Assembly (NCBI RefSeq): GCF_021398735.1
Contig: NZ_CP090349.1
Coordinates: forward strand, 1,308,501-1,372,500
Length of the DNA stretch: 64,000 nucleotides
Origin: Methylobacterium oryzae
GTDB taxonomy: Bacteria; Pseudomonadota; Alphaproteobacteria; Rhizobiales; Beijerinckiaceae
Direction of reading: 5' to 3'
Shown here piece after piece: positions 45,219 through 53,189 of this stretch (positions within the stretch are counted from its first letter, which is position 1; each line of letters starts with the position of its first letter). The notes under the pieces are model-generated. The model searched no databases and was not told the DNA's origin. It worked only from the letters and a program-made list of their open reading frames with translations. The position numbers and the translations under genes are program-made.

Positions 45219-46693
45219 GAGGAGGCTTCCGGGAGCGGGAGGTCGAGGGGATCGGTCGGGGCGCGGCGCAGGCACAGCCACCCCGCGAGGGCGGCCGAGA
45301 GGGCCGCGGCGGCGGGCACCGCCGCGGGCGCCAGGGCGGCGGGACCGGCGGCCCAGGCGAGGACGGTGAGGAGGGCCGGCGCGGCGAGGATCGGCACGTC
45401 GGCCAGGGCGAGGGGCGGTCCGGCCTCCCGCCAGAAGGCCTGGGCCAGGACGCCGAGCATCGCGGCCTCGGCGAGCAGCGCGGCGATGCCCGCGCCGAGG
45501 AGCGGATCCCAGGGGATCAGCAGCGTGCAGGCGAAGAGGTTCGTGGCGCAGGCCGCCGCGCTCCCGCGCACCGCGAAGCCGGTCCGGCCCAGCGGGACGA
45601 GGCCCGCGAACAGGATCGTGGCGGCGATCAGCAGGACGCTCATCCCGGTGGCGATGCGCAGCACCGGGACGGCGCGGCCGAAATCCGGGCCGAAGGCGAG
45701 GCGCACCAGCGGCTCCGCGAGGGCGCAGGTCGCCACCGCTCCGGCGCAGGACGCGGCGAGGATCGGGACCAGCGCGCCGCGGACCCGCGCGCGCAGGGCG
45801 GTCGTGCCGGCGCGCGACCGTCCGTCGACCAGGGGCCCGACGGCGCGCCCGAAGACCGGCACCAGCGGGGCGCACAGGGTGATCGCCACCGCGGCGCCGA
45901 GCTCGAAGAACCGGAAGCCGGCCGTGAACTGGCCGAGCTCGGCCGCGCCCGCGAAGGCGGCCAGCATCATCAAGCTGATCCGACCGTTGAGCGAGCCGAG
46001 GGCGTTCGAGACGCCCACCCCCGCCGCGGCCCGGATCGTCGCGAGCGCGTGCGGCAGCGAGGCGGGGCGGGCGGGCACGAGGCGCAGCGCCAGCGCCAGC
46101 CCGACCGCGCCGTACGCGATGCCGGCGGCCACCGCCACGAGGCTGAGCGCCGCCTCCGGAAGCTGCAGCCAGAGCGCGAGTGCCGTCCCGCCGACCAGCA
46201 GGGCGGCGTTGGCGAGCGACGGCCAGACGGACCAGCCCGGGCGCCCGCAGACCTGGAACAGGGCGTCGAGGAAGCGGGCGGCCGCGAGCGGCATGAGGAG
46301 AGCGGCCAGCGCCAGGGCGGGCCGGATCGCGTCCGGCAGCATCGGCAGGACACCGAGGAGTGCGGCGCCGGTCCCGAGACCGAGGACGAGGCGCGCCGAC
46401 AGCATCCGGCCGAATTCGGCCGCCCGCATCTCCGGCCCGATCGCGCCGAGCCGCGCCCCGAAGGTCAGGGTGGTGCCAAAATCCGCCGCGATCAGCGCCA
46501 CCGCGAGGATCGCCAGGGCGAGGCCGTAGCGGCCCAGCGCCGCCGGGCCGGCGAAATGGCCGACCATCACGAAGGCCGCGAAGCCGGCCGCGAGGTAGAC
46601 GCCGCGCCCCGCCGCCTGACCGAGCAGGTTCGCGCCGTAGCGCAGCCCGCCGGCGCGCCTCCGTCCCGACAATCGGTTTACCAAGCGAAGCAT
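45215..46693 (-). CDS. Polysaccharide flippase (Wzx-like, MOP superfamily)
   Basis: A 492-aa multispanning protein with about 12-14 hydrophobic helices (LLGQAAGRGVYLAAGFAAFVMVGHF at the start, cited in parts LLGQAAGRGVYL and AAFVMVGHFAG). RYGLALAILAVALIAADFGT and RFLDALFQVCGRPGW are typical of oligosaccharide flippases. It turns lipid-linked repeat units to the periplasmic face for polymerisation. ATG 46693 sits just before the first helix; the frame runs 27 residues further upstream without support. First gene of its operon. Confidence 0.86.
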   Translation of the reverse strand: MLRLVNRLSGRRRAGGLRYGANLLGQAAGRGVYLAAGFAAFVMVGHFAGPAALGRYGLALAILAVALIAADFGTTLTFGARLGAIGPEMRAAEFGRMLSARLVLGLGTGAALLGVLPMLPDAIRPALALAALLMPLAAARFLDALFQVCGRPGWSVWPSLANAALLVGGTALALWLQLPEAALSLVAVAAGIAYGAVGLALALRLVPARPASLPHALATIRAAAGVGVSNALGSLNGRISLMMLAAFAGAAELGQFTAGFRFFELGAAVAITLCAPLVPVFGRAVGPLVDGRSRAGTTALRARVRGALVPILAASCAGAVATCALAEPLVRLAFGPDFGRAVPVLRIATGMSVLLIAATILFAGLVPLGRTGFAVRGSAAACATNLFACTLLIPWDPLLGAGIAALLAEAAMLGVLAQAFWREAGPPLALADVPILAAPALLTVLAWAAGPAALAPAAVPAAAALSAALAGWLCLRRAPTDPLDLPLPEASS

Positions 46694-46821
46694 CTCTCGG
46701 TGAAGCCTGACTGAAAACTGCGACCTACGATTGCATCGTGGCAGGCTGCGTATGGCTTGCAACCGCAAGCTCAATTTATGGTTGCAGAGTTGTCGCGTTG
46801 GGAAAAACCGGAGGACTGCGT
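46694..46821. promoter_or_regulatory. Divergent promoter region, flippase / acyltransferase
   Basis: 128 bp, AT-richer than its neighbours. It holds two small inverted repeats: ACGAT-TGC-ATCGT (46727-46739) and TGCAACC ... GGTTGCA (46758-46764, 46780-46786, 15 bp between). Either could bind a regulator of the divergent polysaccharide genes. Confidence 0.4.
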
Positions 46822-47424
46822 ATGTCCGAGACAGCCGCTGGACCGGATCTGCGTCTCTCGCGCGGAGTGGACGCGGAGGCGGGGCGTCTCCGGTGGGCCG
46901 AGGTGCGGGCTGCCCTGTCCGCCGACCGCGATCACTGGCGCCGCCGCGGCGGCGGACCGGCCCGCCTGCGCCGGGGCTACCACGCGGTCTGGCTCTACCG
47001 CCTGTCCCGCTACGCCCACGAGCGCGGATGGCGGATGGCGGCGTGGCTGCTGTGGCTGGTGAACGGCTGGTGGACGGGCGCCGACATCCCGCCCTCCAGC
47101 CGCATCGCCGGCGGCCTGTTCCTGCCGCAGCCCTACGGGACGGTCATCGCCGGCGCCGTGGGCCGCGACGCCGCCTTCGGGATCCAGGCCTCCATCGGCG
47201 GCCTGCTGAAGGAGCCCGATCAGGACATCGGCGGCGGCCCCGGCCTGCCGGTGCTGGGCGACGACGTCGTCCTGGAGGCGGGCGCCATCGTGCTCGGCGC
47301 CGTCCCGATCGGTGACCGGGCCCGGATCGGCCCGCGGACCACCATCCTCAAGCCCGTCCAGGCCGACGAGGAGGTCATGCCGCAGCCCTGGCGGCCGCTT
47401 CCCGGCCGGGGGGGCGCGGCGTGA
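46822..47424 (+). CDS. CysE-like hexapeptide acyltransferase (glycan acetyltransferase)
   Basis: A 200-aa left-handed beta-helix acyltransferase. N-terminal amphipathic part HAVWLYRLSRYAHERGWRMA, then the hexapeptide body ADIPPSSRIAGGLFLPQPYG...LGDDVVLEAGAIVLGAVPIG. Related to serine O-acetyltransferase in fold but lacking its N-terminal trimer domain, and typical of EPS loci, where it acetylates sugars. ATG 46822 has a GGAGG site. Overlaps the next acyltransferase by 4 bp. Confidence 0.85.
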   Translation: MSETAAGPDLRLSRGVDAEAGRLRWAEVRAALSADRDHWRRRGGGPARLRRGYHAVWLYRLSRYAHERGWRMAAWLLWLVNGWWTGADIPPSSRIAGGLFLPQPYGTVIAGAVGRDAAFGIQASIGGLLKEPDQDIGGGPGLPVLGDDVVLEAGAIVLGAVPIGDRARIGPRTTILKPVQADEEVMPQPWRPLPGRGGAA

Positions 47425-48023
47425 GCGGCCCGATGACCGACCACGTCACCCTGCCGGGCCTGCGGCGCCTCCTGGCGGCCGACTTCGCCCGCGTCCTGCG
47501 CCAGACGACGGGGGGCAAGCCGACCTCGCGGCTGCGGCGCGCGATGCACCTCACGCTGCCGGCCATGCAGGTGGCGATCCTCCACCGGACCGCGCACCTG
47601 CTGCACGGCCGGGGCTGGCGCCGCTGCGCCGCCCTGGTGGCGGACCTGTCCCTGCGGCTGACCGGCGCCTGCCTGCATCCGGGCTCGCGCCTCGGGCCCG
47701 GGCTGTTCGTGCCGCACCCGGCGCGGGTCGCCTTCTGCGGCACCGGGGGCGCCGACCTGACGCTCCTCCCCGGCACCCTGGTCGGGCCGCGGGACTGGGT
47801 CTTCCCGAGCCAGCCGTTCCCCGCCGACGGCCCCCGTCTCGGCGACGGCGCCGTGGTCGGCGCGCACGCCGCCGTGCAGGGGGCGGTTGCCATCGGCGCG
47901 GGCGCGACGATCGGGATCGGGGTCTGCAGCCTCCGGGACGTCCCGGCCGGCACCGTGACGATGCTGGTCCAGCGGCAGCTCCGCAGCGGCGGCCGCGGCC
48001 CGGAGGCGGGCCGTGGGCGCTAG
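47421..48023 (+). CDS. Second hexapeptide-repeat acyltransferase-like protein
   Basis: A 200-aa relative of the preceding gene (same length, same order: helical start, TGACLHPGSRLGPGLFVPHPA, then LGDGAVVGAHAAVQGAVAIG). The active His of CysE-like enzymes is in the FVPHPARVAF region, but the canonical central hexapeptide series is interrupted (DWVFPSQPFPADGP). GTG start overlaps the upstream TGA. Could modify a second position of the glycan or form a heterotrimer with its neighbour. Confidence 0.78.
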   Translation: MSGPMTDHVTLPGLRRLLAADFARVLRQTTGGKPTSRLRRAMHLTLPAMQVAILHRTAHLLHGRGWRRCAALVADLSLRLTGACLHPGSRLGPGLFVPHPARVAFCGTGGADLTLLPGTLVGPRDWVFPSQPFPADGPRLGDGAVVGAHAAVQGAVAIGAGATIGIGVCSLRDVPAGTVTMLVQRQLRSGGRGPEAGRGR

Positions 48024-48051
48024 ATCCGGACGCGCCGGGCCGGTGCCCGGC

Positions 48052-49227
48052 TCACGCGCGCCCGTGCTCGCGGCGGACGGCCGGCCGCGCCTCCCGGCCC
48101 TGGCGCCTGGGCGCCAGCTGGCGGCGCAGCACGCGCTCGTAGGCGTCGAAGATGCCGCGCCACGTGAACGCCTCGGCGTGGCGGCGACGGGACGCCTCGC
48201 CCATGACCGCGAGGCGGCGCGGCCCGGCCCGGACCAGGCCGAGGATGCCCCGCCGCAGCTCGGTCTCGTCACCGAAGTACAGCGCCTGCGGCCCCGCCAC
48301 CCAGCGGTTGAACGGGTTGTCGTGGGCGAGGATCGGCGAGCCCGCCCCCAGCGCCTCGACCAGCGACGGGTTGGTCCCGCCAACGGTGTGGCCGTGGATG
48401 TGGAACCGGGCGTGGAAGCGGAGTGCGGCCACGCGCTCGGCCTCGTAGATCGCGCCGGCGAAGATCACGTCCGGCCCGCCCGCCGCGCGGACGGCGCAGT
48501 GGTACGGGTCGGACTCCGCGAGCTTGCCCAGCACGAGCAGCGGCAGGCCCGGCCGGACCTCGCTCCAGGCCCGGACGATCTGGAGCACGAGGTTCTCGGG
48601 CACCACCCGGGCGATCAGCAGGCCGTAATCCCGCGGGCGCAGGCCGAACGTCGCCAGCGGCTCGGTCGAGGCCTCCAGCACCGGGTCGGCGCCGTACGCG
48701 ATGGTGGTGATCCGGGCGGCCGAGGTCCGGCGGGCGAGGTGCAGGGCGATCTCCGGATGGTCCGCCACGAGGTGGGTCGAGAACAGGCTGCCGAGCCGCT
48801 CGTTCAGCCAGAACCAGGCCTTGGCGGGCTTCGACCAGCGGTCGCGCTTCCACTCGATGCCGTCCATGTTCATCACGCTGCGCTTGGCGGTCAGCCGGTA
48901 GAGCAGCGAGAACACCGCGGTGTTGTAGCCGAGCACGAGGGGCAGGGCCGGCCGGAAGGCCGCCCGCAGGGTGCATTTCAGGTCGAACACGATCGTCGAG
49001 ACGGCGCCGTCGCCCCGGACCGCGACCGGGATCAGCAGGATCCCGCGCCAGACCATCGGGGGCGCCGGCTCGCGGACTTGGCAATAGACCTCGACCCGCC
49101 AGCCGCGCGCCACGAGCTCCAGCGCGAGGCGCTCCGCCAGCGTCTCGAACCCCCCGTGCGCCGCCGGCACCCCGCGGGTGCCGAGGATCGCCACTGTCGG
49201 GCGCCCGCCCGATCCCCCGGATTTCAT
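48052..49227 (-). CDS. DUF1972 glycosyltransferase (rhamnosyltransferase-like)
   Basis: A 391-aa GT-B enzyme. The N-terminal DUF1972 signature ILGTRGVPAAHGGFETLAER is intact, followed by NMDGIEWKRDRW and the C-terminal GGTNPSLVEALGAGSPILAH donor site with its E. Family relatives transfer rhamnose or other deoxy sugars in EPS and O-antigen synthesis. The last ~25 residues are Arg-rich. Stands alone between two plus-strand genes; start ATG 49227. Confidence 0.9.
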   Translation of the reverse strand: MKSGGSGGRPTVAILGTRGVPAAHGGFETLAERLALELVARGWRVEVYCQVREPAPPMVWRGILLIPVAVRGDGAVSTIVFDLKCTLRAAFRPALPLVLGYNTAVFSLLYRLTAKRSVMNMDGIEWKRDRWSKPAKAWFWLNERLGSLFSTHLVADHPEIALHLARRTSAARITTIAYGADPVLEASTEPLATFGLRPRDYGLLIARVVPENLVLQIVRAWSEVRPGLPLLVLGKLAESDPYHCAVRAAGGPDVIFAGAIYEAERVAALRFHARFHIHGHTVGGTNPSLVEALGAGSPILAHDNPFNRWVAGPQALYFGDETELRRGILGLVRAGPRRLAVMGEASRRRHAEAFTWRGIFDAYERVLRRQLAPRRQGREARPAVRREHGRA

Positions 49228-49266
49228 ATGCGCCGTCGGCGCAGCACGTTCAGAGGAGCCTGAGGC

Positions 49267-50004
49267 ATGGTCACGGTCGAACAGCGTCTGTTCCGGGAGA
49301 TGGGAGCCGGGGGCTATTCCCGGCACGACCACCGGATGGAGTACATCGTGCGCGTCAACGCGCTGCTCCGCTCCGACATGCGGGTCATGGAGTTCGGCGC
49401 GGGGCGCGGCAAGTGGAGCGATGACCCGGTCCCACTGCGGCGGCACCTCGGCGACTTCCGGGGGCGCTGCGCCCAGGTCGTCGCCTGCGACGTCGACGAG
49501 GCGGTCCTCGGCAACCGGTCGGCCGACGAGGTCCGGCTGATCGGTCACGACGGGGTGCTGCCATTTCCGGACGGGAGCTTCGACCTGATCTCGGCCTTCT
49601 CGGTCCTCGAGCATATCGAGCACCCCGAGGTCACCGCGGCGGAGCTCGGCCGGGTGCTCGCGCCGGGCGGCTGGCTCTGCGCCTGGACGCCGAACCGCTG
49701 GGGCTATGTCGGGATCGGGGCGCGGCTCGTGCCGAAGCGGCTGCACGCCCGGGTGCTGCGCCTCGTCGAGCCGCGGCGGGTCGAGATCGACTCGTTCGTG
49801 CCGCTCTACACGATGAACACGGAGGCGGCGCGGAAGCGGCTTTTCCCAACTGACCGGTTCGAGCACTTCACCTACAGTTTCGACGGGCAGCCGTTCTATC
49901 ATGGCGAGAACATCGTCCTGGGCAAGTTCTGGGAGCTGCTGTTCCGGCTCACGCCGGGTCCCTTCAAGGGCTACCACATGGTGTTCATCCGCAAACGGCC
50001 GTGA
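49267..50004 (+). CDS. Class I SAM-dependent methyltransferase in EPS locus
   Basis: A 245-aa methyltransferase. SAM loop VMEFGAGRGKWSDD, acidic strand end VVACDVDEAVLGN, and post-I DLISAFSVLEHIEHPEVTA. The C-terminal portion holds VPLYTMNTEAARKRLFP. Position inside the polysaccharide locus suggests methylation of a glycan or its carrier. Convergent with the glycosyltransferase at 50009, 4 bp apart. Confidence 0.82.
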   Translation: MVTVEQRLFREMGAGGYSRHDHRMEYIVRVNALLRSDMRVMEFGAGRGKWSDDPVPLRRHLGDFRGRCAQVVACDVDEAVLGNRSADEVRLIGHDGVLPFPDGSFDLISAFSVLEHIEHPEVTAAELGRVLAPGGWLCAWTPNRWGYVGIGARLVPKRLHARVLRLVEPRRVEIDSFVPLYTMNTEAARKRLFPTDRFEHFTYSFDGQPFYHGENIVLGKFWELLFRLTPGPFKGYHMVFIRKRP

Positions 50005-50008
50005 CGGT

Positions 50009-50950
50009 TCATCGCGGTCGGAGACGAAGACTGCGCAGGTGCCCGGAGAACCTGCGCATGTCCTCGGCCTTGCGGGCGAGGTCCGGCTGCCGGCGCAGCC
50101 GGGCCGCGACACCGTAGGCCACGGCCCGCAGGGTGAAGCCGAGCCGGAGCGGGCCGGAGAAGAAGGCGGGCGACGACAGGAGCCGCCCGGCATTGCGCAG
50201 GCTGTAGATGGCCGCCAGCCCGTCGAGCCAGCGTGCCGAGCGGGCGCTTCCCGAGCCGCCCTGGAGATGGGTGACGGCGATGTCCGGGCGGTAGGCGACG
50301 CGCAGGCCGGCATCGCGCAGTCGGCAGCCCCAGTCCACGTCCTCGCCGTAGAGGAACATCGGGCTCTCCAGGCCGCCGATCGCGGCGATCGCCGAGCGGC
50401 GCAGCAGCAGGCAGGCCCCGCAGATCCAGTCGACGTCGAGCGCCCGCGCCCCCCTGGCCTGGCGGCTCACGAGGTAGAGGCCGCGCAGCCCGAGGCGGCC
50501 CGACAGGCCGGCGGCGTGCACCAGGATCGAGAGCGGGCGCGGCTCGTAGCCGGCGTCACCGACCTGATGCGTCCCGTCCGGGAAGGTCAGGCGCGGGCCG
50601 ACCGCCCCGACATCCGGTTGCGCGTCGAGATGGTCCAGGAGGCCCGCGAGCGCGTCCGGGTCGTGCAGGAACGCGTCGGGGTTGAGGAGCAGGATCGCGG
50701 TACCGCGCGCGTGCTCCAGCGCGCGCGCGTTGCCGCCCGCGAAGCCGTGATTGGTCGGCTCGGCGATGACCCGCACCCAGGGAAAGGCCCGCGCGACGCG
50801 CTCGGGCGTCCCGTCGGTGGAGGCATTGTCGACGAGGATCACCTCGTAGGGGCGTCTCACCCGGCTCGCCGCCAGCAGGTCCAGGCAGGTCTCGATGTCC
50901 CGGCCGGCATTGTAGGTGACGATCAGGACGCTGAGGCTGACGGCGCTCAC
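50009..50950 (-). CDS. Glycosyltransferase family 2 (WbbL/rhamnosyltransferase-like)
   Basis: A 313-aa GT2: LSVLIVTYNAGRDIETCLDL, VDNASTDGTPERV, LLLNPDAFLHDPDAL (DxD-like NPD) and MFLYGEDVDWGCRLRDAGLR with the ED base. The pattern NPD...EDVDWGCRL is typical of rhamnosyltransferases. GTG 50950 overlaps the ligase TGA by 4 bp. Fifth and last gene of the OPX-Wzz-kinase-ligase operon. Confidence 0.9.
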   Translation of the reverse strand: MSAVSLSVLIVTYNAGRDIETCLDLLAASRVRRPYEVILVDNASTDGTPERVARAFPWVRVIAEPTNHGFAGGNARALEHARGTAILLLNPDAFLHDPDALAGLLDHLDAQPDVGAVGPRLTFPDGTHQVGDAGYEPRPLSILVHAAGLSGRLGLRGLYLVSRQARGARALDVDWICGACLLLRRSAIAAIGGLESPMFLYGEDVDWGCRLRDAGLRVAYRPDIAVTHLQGGSGSARSARWLDGLAAIYSLRNAGRLLSSPAFFSGPLRLGFTLRAVAYGVAARLRRQPDLARKAEDMRRFSGHLRSLRLRPR

Positions 50951-52551
50951 GGACGGTCTCCGTACGCTGCGAGGGATGGGCGACGCCCGGACGGCACGGG
51001 GATCCGCTCCGGACGCGCGCGCGCCGCGCCGATCGGGCCCGTCGACGCGACCGCCCGGGACGCTGCGACGGCCCTGCGCCGCTGCGCCGCCCGCACCCCG
51101 GCGATCAGCCCGAGGCCGGTGTAGAGCAACTCGGCGATGCCGAGATTCAGGCGGAAGCCCGGATCGACCAGCCCGTGCAGCAGGTGCGCGATCAGGCCGA
51201 CCGCGCAGGCGGCCGCGATCGCCGCGAGCGGATCGCCCACCGGGGCGCGGCGGGCGGCGCGGAAGCCCCGGGCGATGCCGATGCCGAAGACCAGCGCGAA
51301 GGCCGCGTAGCCGACGACCCCGACCTCGGTGAGGATCAGGATGTGCAGGTTGTGCACCACGTGGTTCGACCGGTCGAACAAACCGGCGAGCCGGGACAGG
51401 CCGGTCCTGTCGAGAACCGCGAACTGGTTGCCGAAGTTGTTCAGGCCGACGCCGAAGATCGGGAACTGCTCGAACAGGGCGAGGGCCGCGGCGTTCAGCG
51501 GGCCGCGCTGGGCGGCCGAGCCGCCGTCGTCGGCGGTGAGCCGCTCCCAGATCAGCGGGCCGGCGTAGAGCGCCGCGACGGCGCCGACGATCGCCAGCAG
51601 GCCGAGGACGATCAGGCTCGTCCGGGAGAACAGGCGGTCGCGGTAGACCAGCAGGATCAGGAGGGCGGCCGAGACCGGGAAGGTCAGCCAGGACGCGCGC
51701 GACAGGGTCAGGACCACGCCGACCAGGGCCGAGGCGGCGCCCGCCGCCCCCGCGAGGCGCAGGAGCAGCGGGCCGCGCGACAGGGCCAGCGCCAGGGCGA
51801 GCGGCCAGACGAACTCGTAGTAGTAGCCGAGGATGTTCGGGTGGACCTTCAGTCCGCCGGCGCGGCGCTGGGCCGAGAAGTTGATGTTCTCCTCGACGAT
51901 CTGTTCCTCGCCCAGCACCGACAGGCCGAGTTCCGAGCCCGAGACGTATTGCAGGCCTGCCACCGCGGTCTGGACGAGGCAGAGGGCGCAGATCGCCAGC
52001 GCGAGGGTCCGGATGTCGCCCTCGGACAGGTTCGAGACCGCGACCGAGACCAGGAGGAGGCCGGCGAAGCGCCACGTGTCGAACCAGAGATAGGCCGGGT
52101 CGGTGGCGTTGGAGAGCGAGAGCAGCCCCGCGATCAGGAAGCCGAGCTGCGTCAGCACGAGGGGCCGGTCGAGCCGCAGGCCCGGGGCGTCCTCCCCGAG
52201 TCCGGTGAGCTTGGCGACGATCAGCGCCGTGGCCACCAGCAGGGCGACGCTCACCGTCAGGCCGGCGCCGCCGCCGATGCTCGGCAGGTACTGCCCGACG
52301 GCCTCGAAATGCTGGAGGAAGCTGACGTCGAGCTTGACCGTCAGCCCGACCGCGAGGGCGACGAGCAGGAGCGGCGTGAGGCGATAGAGCCGCCCGACGA
52401 TCAGGGCGCCGACCCCGCCGAAGGCCGCCGCGAGGCCGACGACGGCGAATTTGAGCGGCGCCGCGCTCAGGGCGATCGCCCCGGCCGCGGCCGCGAAGCC
52501 GATCCCGGCGAGCGGCAGGACCCGCAGCGCGCGGACGGGCGCCGCGCTCAT
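50947..52551 (-). CDS. O-antigen ligase / polysaccharide polymerase-like membrane protein
   Basis: A 534-aa protein with about 12-13 helices and the Wzy_C-type periplasmic loop IFGVGLNNFGNQFAVLDRTG...HVVHNLHILILTEVGVVGYA, where VHNLHILILTE is the conserved H. WaaL/Wzy-family proteins polymerise or ligate undecaprenyl-linked repeats. Its place between a kinase-like gene and a GT favours polymerisation of exopolysaccharide. ATG 52551 overlaps the upstream stop by 4 bp. Confidence 0.87.
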   Translation of the reverse strand: MSAAPVRALRVLPLAGIGFAAAAGAIALSAAPLKFAVVGLAAAFGGVGALIVGRLYRLTPLLLVALAVGLTVKLDVSFLQHFEAVGQYLPSIGGGAGLTVSVALLVATALIVAKLTGLGEDAPGLRLDRPLVLTQLGFLIAGLLSLSNATDPAYLWFDTWRFAGLLLVSVAVSNLSEGDIRTLALAICALCLVQTAVAGLQYVSGSELGLSVLGEEQIVEENINFSAQRRAGGLKVHPNILGYYYEFVWPLALALALSRGPLLLRLAGAAGAASALVGVVLTLSRASWLTFPVSAALLILLVYRDRLFSRTSLIVLGLLAIVGAVAALYAGPLIWERLTADDGGSAAQRGPLNAAALALFEQFPIFGVGLNNFGNQFAVLDRTGLSRLAGLFDRSNHVVHNLHILILTEVGVVGYAAFALVFGIGIARGFRAARRAPVGDPLAAIAAACAVGLIAHLLHGLVDPGFRLNLGIAELLYTGLGLIAGVRAAQRRRAVAASRAVASTGPIGAARARPERIPVPSGRRPSLAAYGDRP

Positions 52552-53189
52552 CCGAGCCACCGGTAGAGCCATCGCGGGATCGGCCGCCGCGTGCGGTTCA
52601 GGACGACGCCGAGCGGCGCCCCGCCGGCGGCCTTGAGGTCGGCCAGGGCGCGCTGCGCCACGGCCCGACGGGTGCGCTCGGCGCCGATCACCACGATGAA
52701 GCCGTCCACGAAGGGGGAGAGCGCGGCGGCGTCGCCGATCTCGGTGATCGGCTCGCAATCCACGATCGCGAGCTCGAAGCGGTCGTCGACGAGCGCCAGG
52801 AAATCCTCCACGCGGCCGTCGTCCAGGGTCGCCTGGCGGATGGCCGACGGGCTGCCCGCGGGCACGACGCTGAGGTTGTCGGCGACCGGGTGGACGCCGC
52901 GGCTCGGGGCGACCGTGCCAGCGACGATGTCGGCGAAGCCCGGCTGGCCGGTCAGGCCGTAGGCCTCCGCCAGCGACGGGCGGGACCAGTTCGCCTCGAT
53001 CAGAACGGCGCTGCGGCCCCGCCGGGCGTAGGCGCCGGCGAGTTCACGCGCGAGGGTGCTGACGCCCTCGCCGGGCTGGACCGCGGTGAGGCCGACCCGG
53101 CGCACGCGCGCCTCGTGCCGGGTGAGCTGGACGAGGGCCGGCTCCAGGATCGCCGGATCGATCTTCGGCGCGATGGCGGCGGCGATCAT
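52548..53189 (-). CDS. CpsD/CapB-like ATPase with degenerate Walker A
   Basis: A 213-aa P-loop protein in the position of the bacterial tyrosine kinase of Wzx/Wzy systems. Walker A should read PGEGKST but is PGEGVST at 39-45, so the catalytic lysine is a valine (GTC codon, clear in the DNA). In Walker A', VLLIDADxRRP is VLIEANWSRP (E65, N67 for D, D). Walker B is AIVDCEPI. No tyrosine-rich tail: the end is PIPRWLYRWLG. Likely a non-catalytic partner of the Wzz-like protein, or active by other residues. Confidence 0.82.
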   Translation of the reverse strand: MIAAAIAPKIDPAILEPALVQLTRHEARVRRVGLTAVQPGEGVSTLARELAGAYARRGRSAVLIEANWSRPSLAEAYGLTGQPGFADIVAGTVAPSRGVHPVADNLSVVPAGSPSAIRQATLDDGRVEDFLALVDDRFELAIVDCEPITEIGDAAALSPFVDGFIVVIGAERTRRAVAQRALADLKAAGGAPLGVVLNRTRRPIPRWLYRWLG

